Assembly: GCA_964036155.1 (NCBI GenBank)
Contig: OZ038422.1
Location: forward strand, 59,233,201-59,297,200
Origin: Diploscapter coronatus
Taxonomy: Eukaryota; Nematoda; Chromadorea; Rhabditida; Rhabditidae
DNA: 64,000 nucleotides
Direction of reading: 5' to 3'
Positions 23,701-35,143 of the stretch are shown here, piece after piece (position 1 is the first letter of the stretch; each line of letters opens with the position of its first letter). The notes beneath the pieces are model-generated. The model was not told where the DNA came from and searched no databases. It saw only the letters and a program-made list of their open reading frames with translations. The position numbers and the translations under genes are program-made.

Positions 23701-25654
23701 TGCAAACTGGAATTAATTTTTGTTCGATTGAAAATAATTGTTTGTAACTCAAAATCCACTCTTTCTTTGATACGACGACTTCTCGCTAACAGCGAAAATC
23801 CCAATTAACTGACAGAAAAGTGAAGAAAGTAGAAAAATCGAAAATAAAGCGTTTTTATTTTTCACTGTTAGCGAGGAATCACCGTGTGAAGGTAAAAATT
23901 GATGAATCATTAGAAGTTGAAGAGAAAGCTCGGGAATGCATTTTCAGTTTCTATGATTTCAAGAGAAAAAACTAACTTAAAAATCTTCTTTTGATTAAAA
24001 AATGAAGGAAAAATTTGAACCTCCTGCAGATAAGACACCCCCTCTCCGGTGAGAACGACCCTCATTTTGACCATCGCGTCCTTGTGCTCCAGAATCTGAT
24101 CGCTGGCCAGCATCGCTTCCAGAGTGTTCAACAACGAGCGGGTTTTCTGAAATCATGGTCTTTGACATTCTCAATAGCAACTTCTGAAATTTTTAATTTC
24201 GATTATTTTTCCCATAAATTCGCTATTCTATAAGATGTTTGCCTATTATTTTTAACGATAGCCAATCAGAGCATCCATGATATTATGTGGGATTCTATGT
24301 CAAAAAGAAATCAACAAATCGAAGGAAAAAGATGAAAATTGGCTATTGTCTGCACAAAGATTGTTGATCTTGAAAATTCATGAAATTTCAGAATATAATT
24401 ATTTATTTTAAAAAATACCTTACCTCTTTAGTATTAGCGATTTCCGTTTTTCTGTCCTGCGAGAGCAACAGTTTCATCTTCTCGTCAGGCATGTCCTTCA
24501 CCATTTGCTCGATACTCGCTTCCGGCAAATTCTTGTCTCTCTGAAAATAACCTTTTTAGATTTAGATTTTACAAGCAAACAAACATTTTCGTAAGAAAGT
24601 TTTGCATCATTAGCAAAGAATTACATTGACAGTCCAACTTTGTGAAAATTCACATGTTAAAATTTGAACGAGTAAAAATAAATGATTATGGAAAATTAAA
24701 ATAACAACTTGACTGAAATAATAAAAGGAATAAAAATGAACTCACAAAGAGTTTAGTGACTTTCGCCTGTAATTCTTGCCTGGTGTAGGTGTTGAGCAGT
24801 GCGTCCTCCATCGATGTCGATTCGAACATTGAATCGTCCTCCTGCAAATGGAATTATAATTCTTAGGTCATAAAAACTGATATCTCAATTCACATATTTG
24901 GGAATTTAAATAGCGGCGAGCAATAGTTTTGCATCACCATTATAATTTTATTACTGGGGAAAAGTTGAAAAATTAAATTTCTGCACGTTTACTATGGAAT
25001 CTCTTTTACCAGTTTATTTGATTGTTGAAAAACTTCCTTAACTATTAAAAATAAAGAACATTGGCGATTTTTCAGTCAAAGCCACCTTAAATTTTATAAC
25101 AAATTTTCGAGTATAAACCAATTCGAGATTTGAATTTTTTGCATATTTATTTTTAAAACGTTTATATTATATACCGTAATATCGTTTTGTTCCCCAGTCA
25201 AATGACCCGGCCAGTGTTTAGCGATTTTCTTTTTGAGTCGTTTTGAGGAGAATAAATCTGTCCATTTTCCCGATGCATGTTGGGGTGAATTTCTGGGACT
25301 TCTTCTGTTCGCGAAATCTCCAGCGAACATGGAGTGGCGGTCCTGGGAATTCCTCGCGAACGGAGAGGATGAGGAAATTGTTCCTGAGGGGAATAATCCC
25401 GGACGAGGTTGCTTCTGTCGCATCACGACGGACGAAGACCCGACCAAGGGATCGAGTGCTATAGGAAAGAGTAGGCCCTTGGAAAGCGTAGAAGAAATAG
25501 AGGTGCAATCAGATTCGGTCTCGTCAGAAATAGCCAGCGATGGTTGACCGACAGACGACGTGAGGGACTCAGAAGACTCCGCACGACGTTTAACCGACTC
25601 ACCTTCCTCTAAGCGACTAGACGAAGACTCTGGTGGCTTTTCAGAGTCAGACAT
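14772..25654 (-). CDS. cyk-1: Diaphanous-related formin (CYK-1/mDia type)
   Basis: About 29 short exons give roughly 1,450 residues, typical for Diaphanous formins. The Ser-rich N-terminus starts MSDSEKPPESSSSRLEEGES. GBD/FH3 exons span about 21.4-24.85 kb (for example EDALLNTYTRQELQAKVTKL). A coiled coil (KLNEFRKEAEQLRKH) precedes FH1, which is split over two exons (20825-21018 and 19035-19247) and has polyproline runs such as GGPPPPPPPPG. FH2 runs from SFWTRTNEEKLL to YFAFDTKKYKMEEFFND (18.8-16.4 kb). A DAD-like segment, VGVLDELEGKIMNDASLFGL, is followed by a roughly 160-residue tail ending AEELLERLNRF. The family nucleates and elongates actin filaments downstream of Rho, notably at the cytokinetic ring. 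The ATG lies 50 bases after a TTTTATTTTAG acceptor. The FH2 signature is diverged (CNYMSAS). Confidence 0.92.
19303..19319. repeat. (TA)n tract at the left transposon junction
   Basis: Uninterrupted AT dinucleotide run immediately before the foldback element; a shorter TATATATA follows its right end. It makes the TA target duplication impossible to assign exactly. Confidence 0.8.
19320..20589. mobile_element. 1.27-kb foldback DNA transposon (Tc1/mariner-like MITE) in a cyk-1 intron
   Basis: The ends are perfect inverted copies: CAGTTCCGGTCAAAAGATAG at 19320 and its complement ending at 20589, flanked by TA. The inverted arms extend about 450 bp on each side, apart from a nested 141-bp insertion in the left arm (19676-19816), around a loop of roughly 270 bp. 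No transposase frame is present, so it is non-autonomous. The CAGT start, TA target and GGTCAAAAG word resemble Tc1 family ends. A second copy of the terminal word (GGACAAAAGATAGTAAACAG) lies about 175 bp inside each arm, an IR/DR arrangement. It sits in the 1,577-base intron 19248-20824 that separates the two FH1 exons of cyk-1. Confidence 0.85.
19676..19816. mobile_element. 141-bp palindromic MITE with TTAA target duplication, nested in the left arm
   Basis: The element is bounded by TTAA at 19672-19675 and 19817-19820. Its left end TTGGGATACCTCCGGTCCAG and right end (other strand) AAGGGACACCCCGATCCAG are inverted repeats that continue for about 58 bp per side, leaving a short loop. The opposite arm of the host foldback reads straight through the same place with a single TTAA, so it preserves the empty site. 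The TTAA duplication is typical of piggyBac-type elements and some other MITEs. Confidence 0.82.
23163..23187. repeat. Dispersed short repeat, copy 1
   Basis: GCAACGACCGTTCCCCGAAA followed by AAATC, inside a cyk-1 intron. It closely matches 31194-31217 (GCAACGACCGTTTCCCAAAA). Confidence 0.4.
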
Positions 25655-28600
25655 TATTTGGCGAAATTAGTAATGAAGAGTTAGAGAATCAAGTCTGAAT
25701 TGACTAAAATAAAAAGCGATTGCGAAATAAACAGAAATAGATGCGCTTCATCGAATTATTCATAATTGAGGAGAATGTTTGGAAGTCGTAAATGCAGAAA
25801 GAGAAATCGAAAATGATTGATGAAGTGAAGTGATAAGATATACAGGAGATGTCAATTATTAATTTCGGAATTGCAGTTTATACAATACTTGAACAAAATT
25901 TTTTTTTTAATCAGGTAGGATACTTAATGAAAATAGGTGAAGACTTAGAATAACTGCTATCATGAAAAAAATTTATTCAAAGTCAGAAAGGCATGAACTT
26001 GAAAAATTTAGAGTTTAGCAGATAGTTTCTTCAAAGACAAATTCTTGTAACCTTCATAAAGAATTGCACAGCTCAGGATTGATAAAATATCGATAATTCG
26101 CTGCGATTTGTCATAGAAAAATATGGAAGGGGGACGGGAAAATGTCTATAAAAGGTGAAGGACGATTATGTGTGGTTTAGGAATAAGGAATACGGAAAGC
26201 GAAACGTGTGAGTCGAAATGCAAATAGGCAAATACAAGACGGAACGAAAACAGGCAACATATCGCATGGAAAGTTCAGGCTGTTTCCTTCTAAAAAAAAT
26301 TCTCGGTTTTGATACCAAACCCGATAACCCGTGGCATTGTTTGTCCCTTCATTTTTGTCAGGCTTATCAGTATCTATTGCTAAATGTTCAAACGTTACAA
26401 ACATTCCCATTTTTTTTAGAAACATCAACATTTTGCCACGGGCATTTTTTTTGAAGATCGGTGCAGAACAAAGATTTACGAACAGCCGATTTAGAGAATC
26501 AGTACTTTTGGAAGGAGGAAAGTCATAAATGCAAACATTCTCTCCAAAGATAAAAATGATTGGCAAAATCGAATTATATCAAATCGATACTGGCCCTCCC
26601 CTCTCTCCTCACATATGCATAAGAAAAAAATCGTTCATATTTCTGATTTGCGTTTTTCATATTCATATGCGATGCTACGGAAGAATCGGGGACCTATGAT
26701 TCACAACCGTATGATGTGAAAACAAATAAGCGGGAAATGTTCCTTCAGATAAAACTTATAGAATTTTGAAATTCCATGAAAAAGTGTAAATATTCTTGAT
26801 CAGAAGTTTTGCAAGAGTGTAATTTATGATCATATGCATGAAGGAAAATATTCTTTAAAAAATTATCTCAAAAATTAATTTTTCGGGAACGTTTCCGGAA
26901 TTATCCATATTCGTTGAACATTCTCTAACTTCGGATATTTGATCTACATTCTCGTCGAAAAATTCGACGCCAAAATAGTAAAATCGGGAAAAAATATAGC
27001 AGTAACGTGCCTTGCCCCAGGGGTGAAATCAACAACGCCTTTTCCTCCTTTCAGAAGCCCCTTTCAGCTCATTCGGGTGATAGTGAAAAGAATGAAAAAT
27101 CTCGCGCATCCATGGCCTTTCACTTCCCCCATTCCAAATGTGAAAATTGAGCCGCCAAAACAAAAAAAATGAAGAGTGAATTTCCAAATTCGAAATTAAA
27201 AATGGAATCTCGCATGGGGGTGGGAAATCTCAATAAAATCACATGGAAAGTGAATTTGAGGGGAACTGTGAGAATTTGCGTGTCAATCAGTCGATTTCAC
27301 ATGATCGGAATAGAAGCGATGAGTTAAAAAAATGGGAAATGATATGAAATTGTTTTGAGTTGTCAAATTTTTCATCATGCTAGGGGTGTCAATAAAATTC
27401 TGAACTCAGATAGAAAGTGAAATATTTTGGTTTTATTGCATTGAGAGCATGTCTGTATAAAATTTGACAGGTTTTGAGAGAAGTTGTTCAGAAACAGAAT
27501 TCTAGAATTAGCGATTCGAGAGAAACTTTACAGAGGATTGTTTTTTTTTCAAAGTTTCAAACTACTCAACTCAAATAATCGATTTGCAGTTGGAAAGAGA
27601 CATGACATGATAATGAGTGTCAAAAATACAGTCAAAGAGAAAGAAACAACAGTCCGACAGTGCAAAGGCAAGGAGAAATCGATATTCTAAACGAGTGAAG
27701 AGTGGTTGGAAAATGGGCAAGAAGAAGGAAAGGAGAAAATGAATGGGTGGGGAGAACTGTGAGGAGACAGGGGATGCCAAACCAGGAAAGACACAGGACA
27801 TTTGGCAGTATCACGCGAAATTGACAATAAAGAGCATCAAATGGGGATGAATGACAAATCGTCCTTAAGCTTGGAAAGAGGAAAATGAATATTTCGGTGG
27901 AAGGTAAGAAAACAGAAAGCAACATGAAACACCCAAAGGAGTAGAGGTGAAGCTCGATTTTTATGATTCCAAAGAAAAAAAATACAAATCTCATATATGT
28001 GCGATGAACAGCTGATAGTAAAAGAAGATCAGCTGAAGTATGCAGCCGCAAACAAATTCTAGAAAATTTGCATAAAGTATAAAGTTCGTAGGAAAAATTC
28101 AATGGTATGACAAGAAAGAAGCCTAACAACGAAAGCAGCATTTTCGGTACGGTTCCCGAGTAGAATGAAAATCTCCCATTGCGCGATTAAGAATAGCTTT
28201 AAGAGAACCGCCTGGAATAATCTCATTCAGAAAAAAAACATTAAAGAAAAAGAGGCTTTAGGATTGGCGCAATGAAACGTGACAATTCATCAACTGAGGA
28301 AGGCAAAGAAGCGAGTCCAATGCCATTCGACCATTCGACTATTCAACCGAATCCACAAACCACACAAAAACACCACGCAGATGTGAAAATTCGACAGGGC
28401 AAAAGCTGTGACTGGGGGGAAGGTTCGGATATTCAGGGAGAAAATAAGGTTGAAAAAGAGAAATTGAAGCCGGAATAAAGATTAAGCCTAAAATTTCTAT
28501 GGGAAAGATACTCGAAATAAAAGAATCATTCGAAACTGAAGAGGGAACTACAAAAATCTAAATGTTCTACCAACTACTACGCTTCAGAAAATAGAACCAA

Positions 28601-29173
28601 AGATCTTCCAAAATCACACGATCGTCCAAAGCCTAGTAAAGCTGTTTCCAGTCAACGTTCATTAGATTCCGTCAAAAGAAAACGCGACACAAAAGTGACT
28701 GTTCACGAAGTGGGAAATTAAGGAAACAAGGATGAATGACCTTAGCAAAGGGAGTAGAAAGAAGGAGTAAGGAGTAAGGAAAGAAAGAATACCAGAGCGT
28801 TTCTTGCTGCTCTCTTCTCTCTCAAATCCTCTCACTCTCTAGGTCTCCTCGAAAAGACCCGCCAAAACGCGTGAATGCTTTATATTCGAACAGTCCGAAG
28901 GAGTGGTGCAATTGTTTTCGAGAATAAAACAAGTAAACTAACGAAAATCGGACAGAATCGAGAAAACCGCTTGTCGACCCTAATTTGATGATGTTGTCCG
29001 CTTGTAAAAACAGCATGATTTTTCGGAAATAATTAGAGAACACCGAAAAATTCCCGTCAAATCAACCCAGAAAGAAAATCGCCATTTGAAACAAGGTTTC
29101 GCCAATATATTTCCAATTTTTAAACAATCACGTATAAATTGTTGATTTTTAGAAAAAGATAAAAATGACCGAC
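25655..29173. other. Upstream of the cyk-1 MSDSEK start; probable long 5' intron
   Basis: A TTTTATTTTAG acceptor (AG at 25704-25705, minus strand) precedes the MSDSEK start and could be a trans-splice site. The rest has no supported exon. The plus strand is strikingly purine-rich at 27.6-28.8 kb, so the minus strand is pyrimidine-rich, like the long introns of the minus-strand genes in this window. That fits an unspliced intron of cyk-1 more than an intergenic spacer. Confidence 0.45.
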
Positions 29174-29360
29174 CCGTCTTCTCTCCTTGAATGACTGTCC
29201 GATGACGGTCACGTTGCGGAAGCTCTTTGCGGACAGGGCTCCTGTGTGGTCGCTCCGATCCATCCGATCCCTGTCCCGTCCATCTCGCTCCGACTCGTTC
29301 TTGTCCTTGAATTTGCGTTTCGAAAACATTTCCCCCCAACTGTCGTCGTCACGGGAAAGT
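29174..29360 (-). CDS. cyk-1: Probable alternative upstream exon of cyk-1
   Basis: A 187-base open exon is bounded by a CAACTTGCAG acceptor and a CGG/GTCGGT donor. It reads LSRDDDSWGEM, then FSKRKFKDKNESERDGRDRD and onward to VIGQSFKERRR. The internal ATG (29327-29329) is a possible start. Codon usage is coding-like, the sequence is rich in Lys/Arg/Asp, and no independent gene can be built around it. It ends in phase 0, as does the MSDSEK exon, so either could splice to the shared exon starting EDDSMFESTS at about 24842. A basic N-terminal segment before the GBD also exists in mDia proteins. Assignment to cyk-1 is an inference from strand, phase and intron composition. Confidence 0.45.
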
Positions 29361-31876
29361 CTGCAAGTTGCAAAATTTAGCAAAAGAAATAATTATCGGT
29401 GCGAAAAACGAGTAAAATGTCGAGTAAACGTTGCGAGTGAAAGTCATATTCTAGCGATAGAGCGGCAACTACAGCAGAGCTGGGCCGGTTACAGGCAGTA
29501 GGAAGGGGAAATAGAGGCAAGGCGAAAGGAAACTCTGCCCAAACAAGGCCACAACAACCTAGCCAAAGCGGCTAGAGAAATGGAGAAGGTAGAGGCAGAC
29601 AAAGAATGAGAAGGGAAGGAGGGATAACTCGGGATGAGCTGATCAATCACGAAAATATCGTGGAGTGACAATTTTCGTGGAATTCTGTCGAAATTAAGAA
29701 GGATCGATTTTGAAGAATTTAAAATTTTCAAAATAGGAGTTCAGAAATGACAACTTCAAGAAATTCCTGAGAAAATAAATGCGAGCGAAATAAAATTTTT
29801 GAAAATGCGAAAAAATCCAAGGATTTCAAGAAACCACAAAGTTCTTGAAAAATAAAGATTGATCGCATTTTCCCCGCCAAAATGAGACTAGTCATCGAGA
29901 AAATGAGCTGTCGTGGTGGTGATTGAATGAGAAACGCGAACACAATCAACATCTAGGCTCACAGCTCACGAAAATATAGAAAGTTTCGCAAAATTTGAGA
30001 AAATTGTCAAAAAATATATTTTTAAAAAATCGAGGAATTCAAACTACATGGAGCGAGTTTCCAATCTGCATGTTTTACGCAATCCATTTCGACAAGTGTC
30101 CTTCGATTTTTCGCTCAATTCTTCAATTTAAAAAAATTTCAAGTGAAATTAATGAAATTTCAGGGTTTCTACGTGCAGAATGAATAGATCAATATGTGGA
30201 CGAGCAGGGACAATTTATCCCGATGCGGCGAAGCTCATTGCAGATTGACTTTTTTTTTTTAAAGTACCAGTTAAATTGTTATTTCTTTGATTTTATAAAT
30301 CGTGAATTTTCGGAACTTTAATTTTTGCATAAATCTTCGAAAAATAGACAAAATTAGTCAAATTATTATTTCTGGAAGCTAAACTTTAAATTAGTCAGGT
30401 TTCATATTTAAAAGGAGGAAAACGGTATCCGAGATAACAAAATCGATAAACAAAAAATTAGTAATGACGATTAGAAACGCGACCCTTTATGGCCAACACC
30501 AGTGGTCACAATCAAAAGCTGACCTTCATGGAGAAAAAATAACAAAAAGGCTAAGGGCAGGAAGAGATGAGGACATGAATGAAGGGGAATGGGGAACAAA
30601 AACTAAAGAATAATGAAGGACTCAGGAATATTTCCGAGTCAAAAATCATTGTAGTTTGACAATAATTGGTTATATTTTGTGACTTGGAAACTGAATCAAG
30701 ATTATGACCATTTTGGAACAAACGCAAAAAAAATGCTCGAATACTGAGATTAAAAAATCGGGGATACGTCTTTGCGCACAAAAACGATAGCTGAACGTTG
30801 TCAGAATGAAATCCAATATTTTATCATTCTTGGAAACATGTGAGTTTTGAGTGTTCTATATACAAGTTTGAATGAAATTCTAATTAATTTCTGTAAGGTA
30901 AATTCACGTCTTATTCACTTTACCCTTACCTAACCCCTATTTTTCAAGACTAAGTCCTGTCATTATTGCTATCTTATACAAGTCGGTTACTATTTTCCAC
31001 AGAACTCTACAAATCTATAGCCTAATCAGTCTCGAATATTCAATACTTAGGCAATTAAAGAAAGTAACAAGTTGAATGATAGAAAGATAAGATAATGCCA
31101 TAAGATTAGGCTATGAAAATAGCACAAATCTATTAAGTAAATTACAAAATGCAATGAATAAGAGTAGTTTTGCAAGATACACACATTTTGGGTGCAACGA
31201 CCGTTTCCCAAAAAATCGTCCAAATGTCAAAATTCACGAGAAAGGTAGGGCTTGAATTTTCAGATGCGTGATTCAGTCGAACGATTGACTGTTGAAATGC
31301 AGTGCGATCTCGAATATATTCCCTTTTCCTTTCGAATTTGCGAGATTTTCCCTGATTTCATTTCCTCCGACTTTGCATTGTTATGCGACAAATTATGAGA
31401 TATGCGATGGATATGAGTGAGATATGGAGATTTGGATGCGGATGAAGTAGAAGGGAAAGTCGGACTGACTGGATAGCGAAAAGGTGAAAATTACGGAAAG
31501 TAAAAATTATCTTGTTGCTGACAATAGGATTATTCGTCGTTTTTTTCTCATTCTTCTGTGAAGTATCAGCTGTCTGTTCAGTATAAAATTTCTAATGTCC
31601 TTTTCCTATAAAATTTATAGTCTTATTTTTAGATTTCTACAAAAATTCGTTACATTGTGTGGCTCAAATCAAAAACATTGTCCGACTTGGGAATGGGCGA
31701 TGATTTATCTATTGGGATGGTTAGCGGCAAATTGTGGAAGAAACGTCGTCAAAATAGAGGGAGATCGCTTGAGAAGTCGAAACCCGAAAACAGTCGTTCA
31801 TTTTTGTCAAGTGATTGTGATCATTGATACACCCGATCTAGTGATCGCTTCGCTCTAATTCTTTTCTATCGTTTTC
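29361..31876. other. Region between the upstream cyk-1 exon and the secreted-protein gene
   Basis: Purine-rich plus-strand blocks at 29.5-29.65 and 30.55-30.62 kb continue the intron-like asymmetry, hinting at still earlier cyk-1 exons. 30.8-31.87 kb is balanced AT-rich sequence upstream of the secreted-protein gene. It holds the second copy of the dispersed motif at 31194-31217. The open frame 31595-31858 has no splice or domain support. Confidence 0.35.
31194..31217. repeat. Dispersed short repeat, copy 2
   Basis: GCAACGACCGTTTCCCAAAA followed by AATC; matches the copy at 23163-23187 in the same orientation. Confidence 0.4.
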
Positions 31877-34800
31877 ATGCTGAAAAACGCCGTCGTTATC
31901 TTTCTACTTCTATATTTAGTTCATTTAGCAGGTATTTTTAGCTTGCTATTTTTAAATTTTAGGATTTTGTTTAATTTTTGACGTTTGATTAATTAAAATT
32001 CAGAAACAAAATCGAAGCGACGAATTACTTCCTCGAGACTAGAGGCAAGATAGGAGATTTTTTTTAATTTCAAAAAATTCAGCAATCCGAAGAAGACATA
32101 GAAGAGCTAGAAGAGGGACGGAGTCGGAAGAATGAAGGCAAAGATTACTGTAGCAGATATAAGGTAAACGATTTTTGCTTTTTCCTTCAATTTGATGAGA
32201 AATTTTAGACGAATTTCGAAAACTACTGTAAAGGATCAAGAATTCATCACATCGAGGGAGTACTTGCGACTTTTTGTGGAACTTATATTCGAACATGTAA
32301 ATCAGATCAGATCTCGGATTTGAGGTTAACAAATCAGACTTTATTCAAAATGATCGAAGATTCAAGTTTTCCAACTCCTGGACCGCTACCTTCAAATGAA
32401 GAAACGAAGACAGTTTCGAAAACGTTAGAAAGGTTTAAGAAGAGGGTTGACGATTTCTTGAATTTTTGCGTTAAATTTCAGTTCGATCGAAACAATAGAA
32501 TTGCCAGAAGACGAGGATAAAATGGCATCGATTGAGAAGGTACACGGAAAGATCGAAGGGGCTGCTGCTCAGACACAAACAAGTTCGGTAGGAAAATAGT
32601 ATTTTTGTCTTGAAATGAAGCTAGCATCTCGCTAAACTATGAACGATACAATTGTCGTATTTAGGTCTCTCAATACTGTGATCAGTTCATCGAAAATTAT
32701 CATTTTTACTGCGTTGGCGAAATTTTAGCAGAACATGCGAAATTCTGCAACTCGTTTAAGAAGAATTGTCCAGAAAAAGTAGGATCGTAAGTTTTTTAAA
32801 TCAAATTTGTGGTTGTATCTTTTCAATTTTTCCTGGCCAATAAAATTTTTATAATTCTTTCCCTGAATAGTTCAGTATAGTCTAACCAAGACTAACATTT
32901 CAGTCTGAAGGAATCGGGAACATTTCTAGGGGAAAAGGAAAGTCATTCTTCACAACACGCGCCACCGTCGTCATTAAAACCTTCTGAGCCTTCGTCAGAG
33001 GATGTCATCACAACTTCGAGCACAAGACATCAACTCTACGAATTCAAAGGTGGAAAGAAAGAATACTGCGACAAATTCTCTGTCAACTATGAGTATTTTT
33101 GCAAGTTAGTTAACATTCTAAAAAAAAACTAAAAACTCATCTAATTCAGTGGCGGTTCAACTAACGTTGAAATAACATCAAAATTCTGTGTGTCCTACAA
33201 AAGTGCCTGTAGAAGCGTGGTTGCTACAACAACTCAAGCACCGGGTAACAGCGACGATTTCCCTGACTTTGATCATCCAGAGAGGACGAGCTCGAAGAGG
33301 AAGAACAGAAAGAAAAAGAAGAAAGCCTACAAGTGAGGTTCATGATAAATGATAAAAAATAATGAAAAATTATATGGAAAAGAAGAAAAAATCCAAAGTC
33401 CACTTTTGGAGAAAATATTGAACAAAAAATTGCCAGCGATGTTTGTATCAGTACACCAACTCGGTTTGTAAAGACGTAGGTATCCATCCTCAGGCGTCCA
33501 TGCACAGCCGATTGCGATCAACGAATTTATCCTCACTGCACTCAAAGCTGCAAATGCGACTATGCCTATCCGTATGTGCAGAAATTCTGCAACCCACCTC
33601 CCCTGCCATTCTTCCTTAACACTTGCAGGTAAAGAAAACTTCTGCTAAAATAGTACTAAAATTGACCTGCCAGACTTTGGTACAACGGATGTCCGAAGTA
33701 TGAGCAGTATCACTACGCATCACAATTCATTTATTCCAAGGCAGAAAAAGGAAAAGTAGTTGGTGCGATAATTTTCTTTCTGAGAACTTTCCTAAATGCA
33801 ATATCCTTATAGAAGGACCACAAGGCTCGAAACCGTTTTCAATTCTGTCACCAAACGGAGAACAAATCCCAATCAATCAACGAATTCCGAATCAAATCGA
33901 ACGTGTCTTATGGTATCATCGCAGATTATTTAAGAAAAGGAACCCTGAAAGAAGAGTTTAGAGACATTTATTTCAGTATCCGTTTCAGGCGTATAACCTG
34001 ATAATAGATTTTCTTCTCAACAATTGATATCTTTGAAGGGATGGTCCTCTGCCTTTGTCTGATAATGAACATGAACATGTTCAAGGACTCGTGGAATGGG
34101 ATTTGAAAGGGTTCGACAAGAAGTCGGAAAAGACTAACCTGAAAGGTAAAAGTTTAGCGATCGAAACCTATTCTATGATTTGCATTGGTTAGGGGAAACA
34201 TTAGCAGTTATCAGTCCAGATAAATTTGAATTCGACAAGAAATGGTTCAGAGACGATCCACCTCCCGATCCTTTCGAACCTGAACCGAGGTAGGTGAAGT
34301 TCGAACTTTGAATGAGAATACGAGTTTTCAGAGATGGCGATGCGGAAAAGAGCAAGTCGAATGATTCAAAAGATGTGAAGACAACCGATAAAGCAAAAAG
34401 GTGATAAAATATCAAATCCCAAATGCGTGAAAAGAAAACGCGATGTTTCTGGAGATCAACACAACTTTTAAACTAAAAAATTTTCCAACTTTAAAATTAG
34501 GATATGCTGCAATTTAGAGACACTCCCGTAGTTCCGTCAGATTCCGTATTCTCAAATGCCGTCTCACAATATGGCGCCTTCACAGATAATCGAGGTCTTC
34601 TGCACAGACCACGCAGTCGATCGCCTTTCACTAAACCAGGTATGAAATAAAAACTCAAACAGAACCTCTAAATGATCTATTTCAGGTCTTTGGGAGGTAA
34701 GCAATAGAGCTTTGTGAAAAAAAAATTAATCGAAATAGCTATTTCTTGAATTTTAGCCAAATCCTGATAATCCCCATAACAGAGACCATGCTAACAAATG

Positions 34801-35051
34801 GTAGGAAACAATTTAAACAAAAAATCATAAATTAAAAAATTAGGTATTATCACCCGCAGAGTGTGAACGTTGATTGGCTAAATGGACAGGTATGAAGATG
34901 GCACTTTCGATGAATGATTATTCCAATTTCGATCGCGTGGGGCGCCCACTGGGCCGTTCCCGCAGCGGGTGTTGGAGGTACCGATGGCTTTTCCGCGCTC
35001 CACTTTCCGACAATCGGAACATTTGCCGAAATCCCAGATGATTACGATTAG
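31877..35051 (+). CDS. Secreted cysteine-module protein, nematode-type, function unknown
   Basis: The protein opens with a signal peptide, MLKNAVVIFLLLYLVHLA, then an acidic/basic spacer. Three copies of a module C-x10-C-x(11-15)-C-x6-C follow (YCSRYKTNFENYC...FCGTYIRTC; YCDQFIENYHFYC...FCNSFKKNC; YCDKFSVNYEYFC...FCVSYKSAC). After a Lys-rich linker comes a distinct cysteine-rich domain: CTADCDQRIYPHCTQSCKC, KFCNPPPLPFFLNTCRLWYN and GCPKYEQYHYASQFIY. The tail is hydrophilic (KPFSILSPNGEQIPINQRIP and later DPPPDPFEPEP). No family name is recognised; an extracellular matrix or cuticle role is only a guess. Intron 2 (32045-32082) is a 38-base GC-AG intron. The last splice is unresolved: the frame ending GTFAEIPDDYD stops at 35051, an alternative at 35091. 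Confidence 0.72.
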
Positions 35052-35137
35052 TTTGGAAATTTTGATTTTAGTCTATTTTCGTCGGAAATGAATGGATGGT
35101 AGTAACTCGATTGCAATGTAGTATTTGTTTTTGTTCG

Positions 35138-35143
35138 AATAAA
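35138..35143 (+). terminator. AATAAA poly(A) signal of the secreted-protein gene
   Basis: AATAAA about 90 bases after the proposed stop at 35051. 35052-35468 otherwise holds the 3' ends of two convergent genes; a minus-strand AATAAA at 35345-35350 fits the gene ending at 35469. Confidence 0.5.

Noticed and set aside
26177..26566. 129-codon minus-strand ORF upstream of the MSDSEK start
   Set aside because: No domain, no flanking splice sites and no in-phase link to cyk-1; kept only as intron or upstream sequence.
27632..28141. 169-codon minus-strand ORF with hydrophobic runs
   Set aside because: It lies in a pyrimidine-rich stretch where stop codons are scarce; composition is Leu/Phe/Ser-biased without conserved pattern, and no splice context exists.
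31595..31858. 87-codon plus-strand ORF just before the secreted gene
   Set aside because: It ends before the signal-peptide ATG, has no family resemblance, and probably lies in the promoter or 5' UTR.
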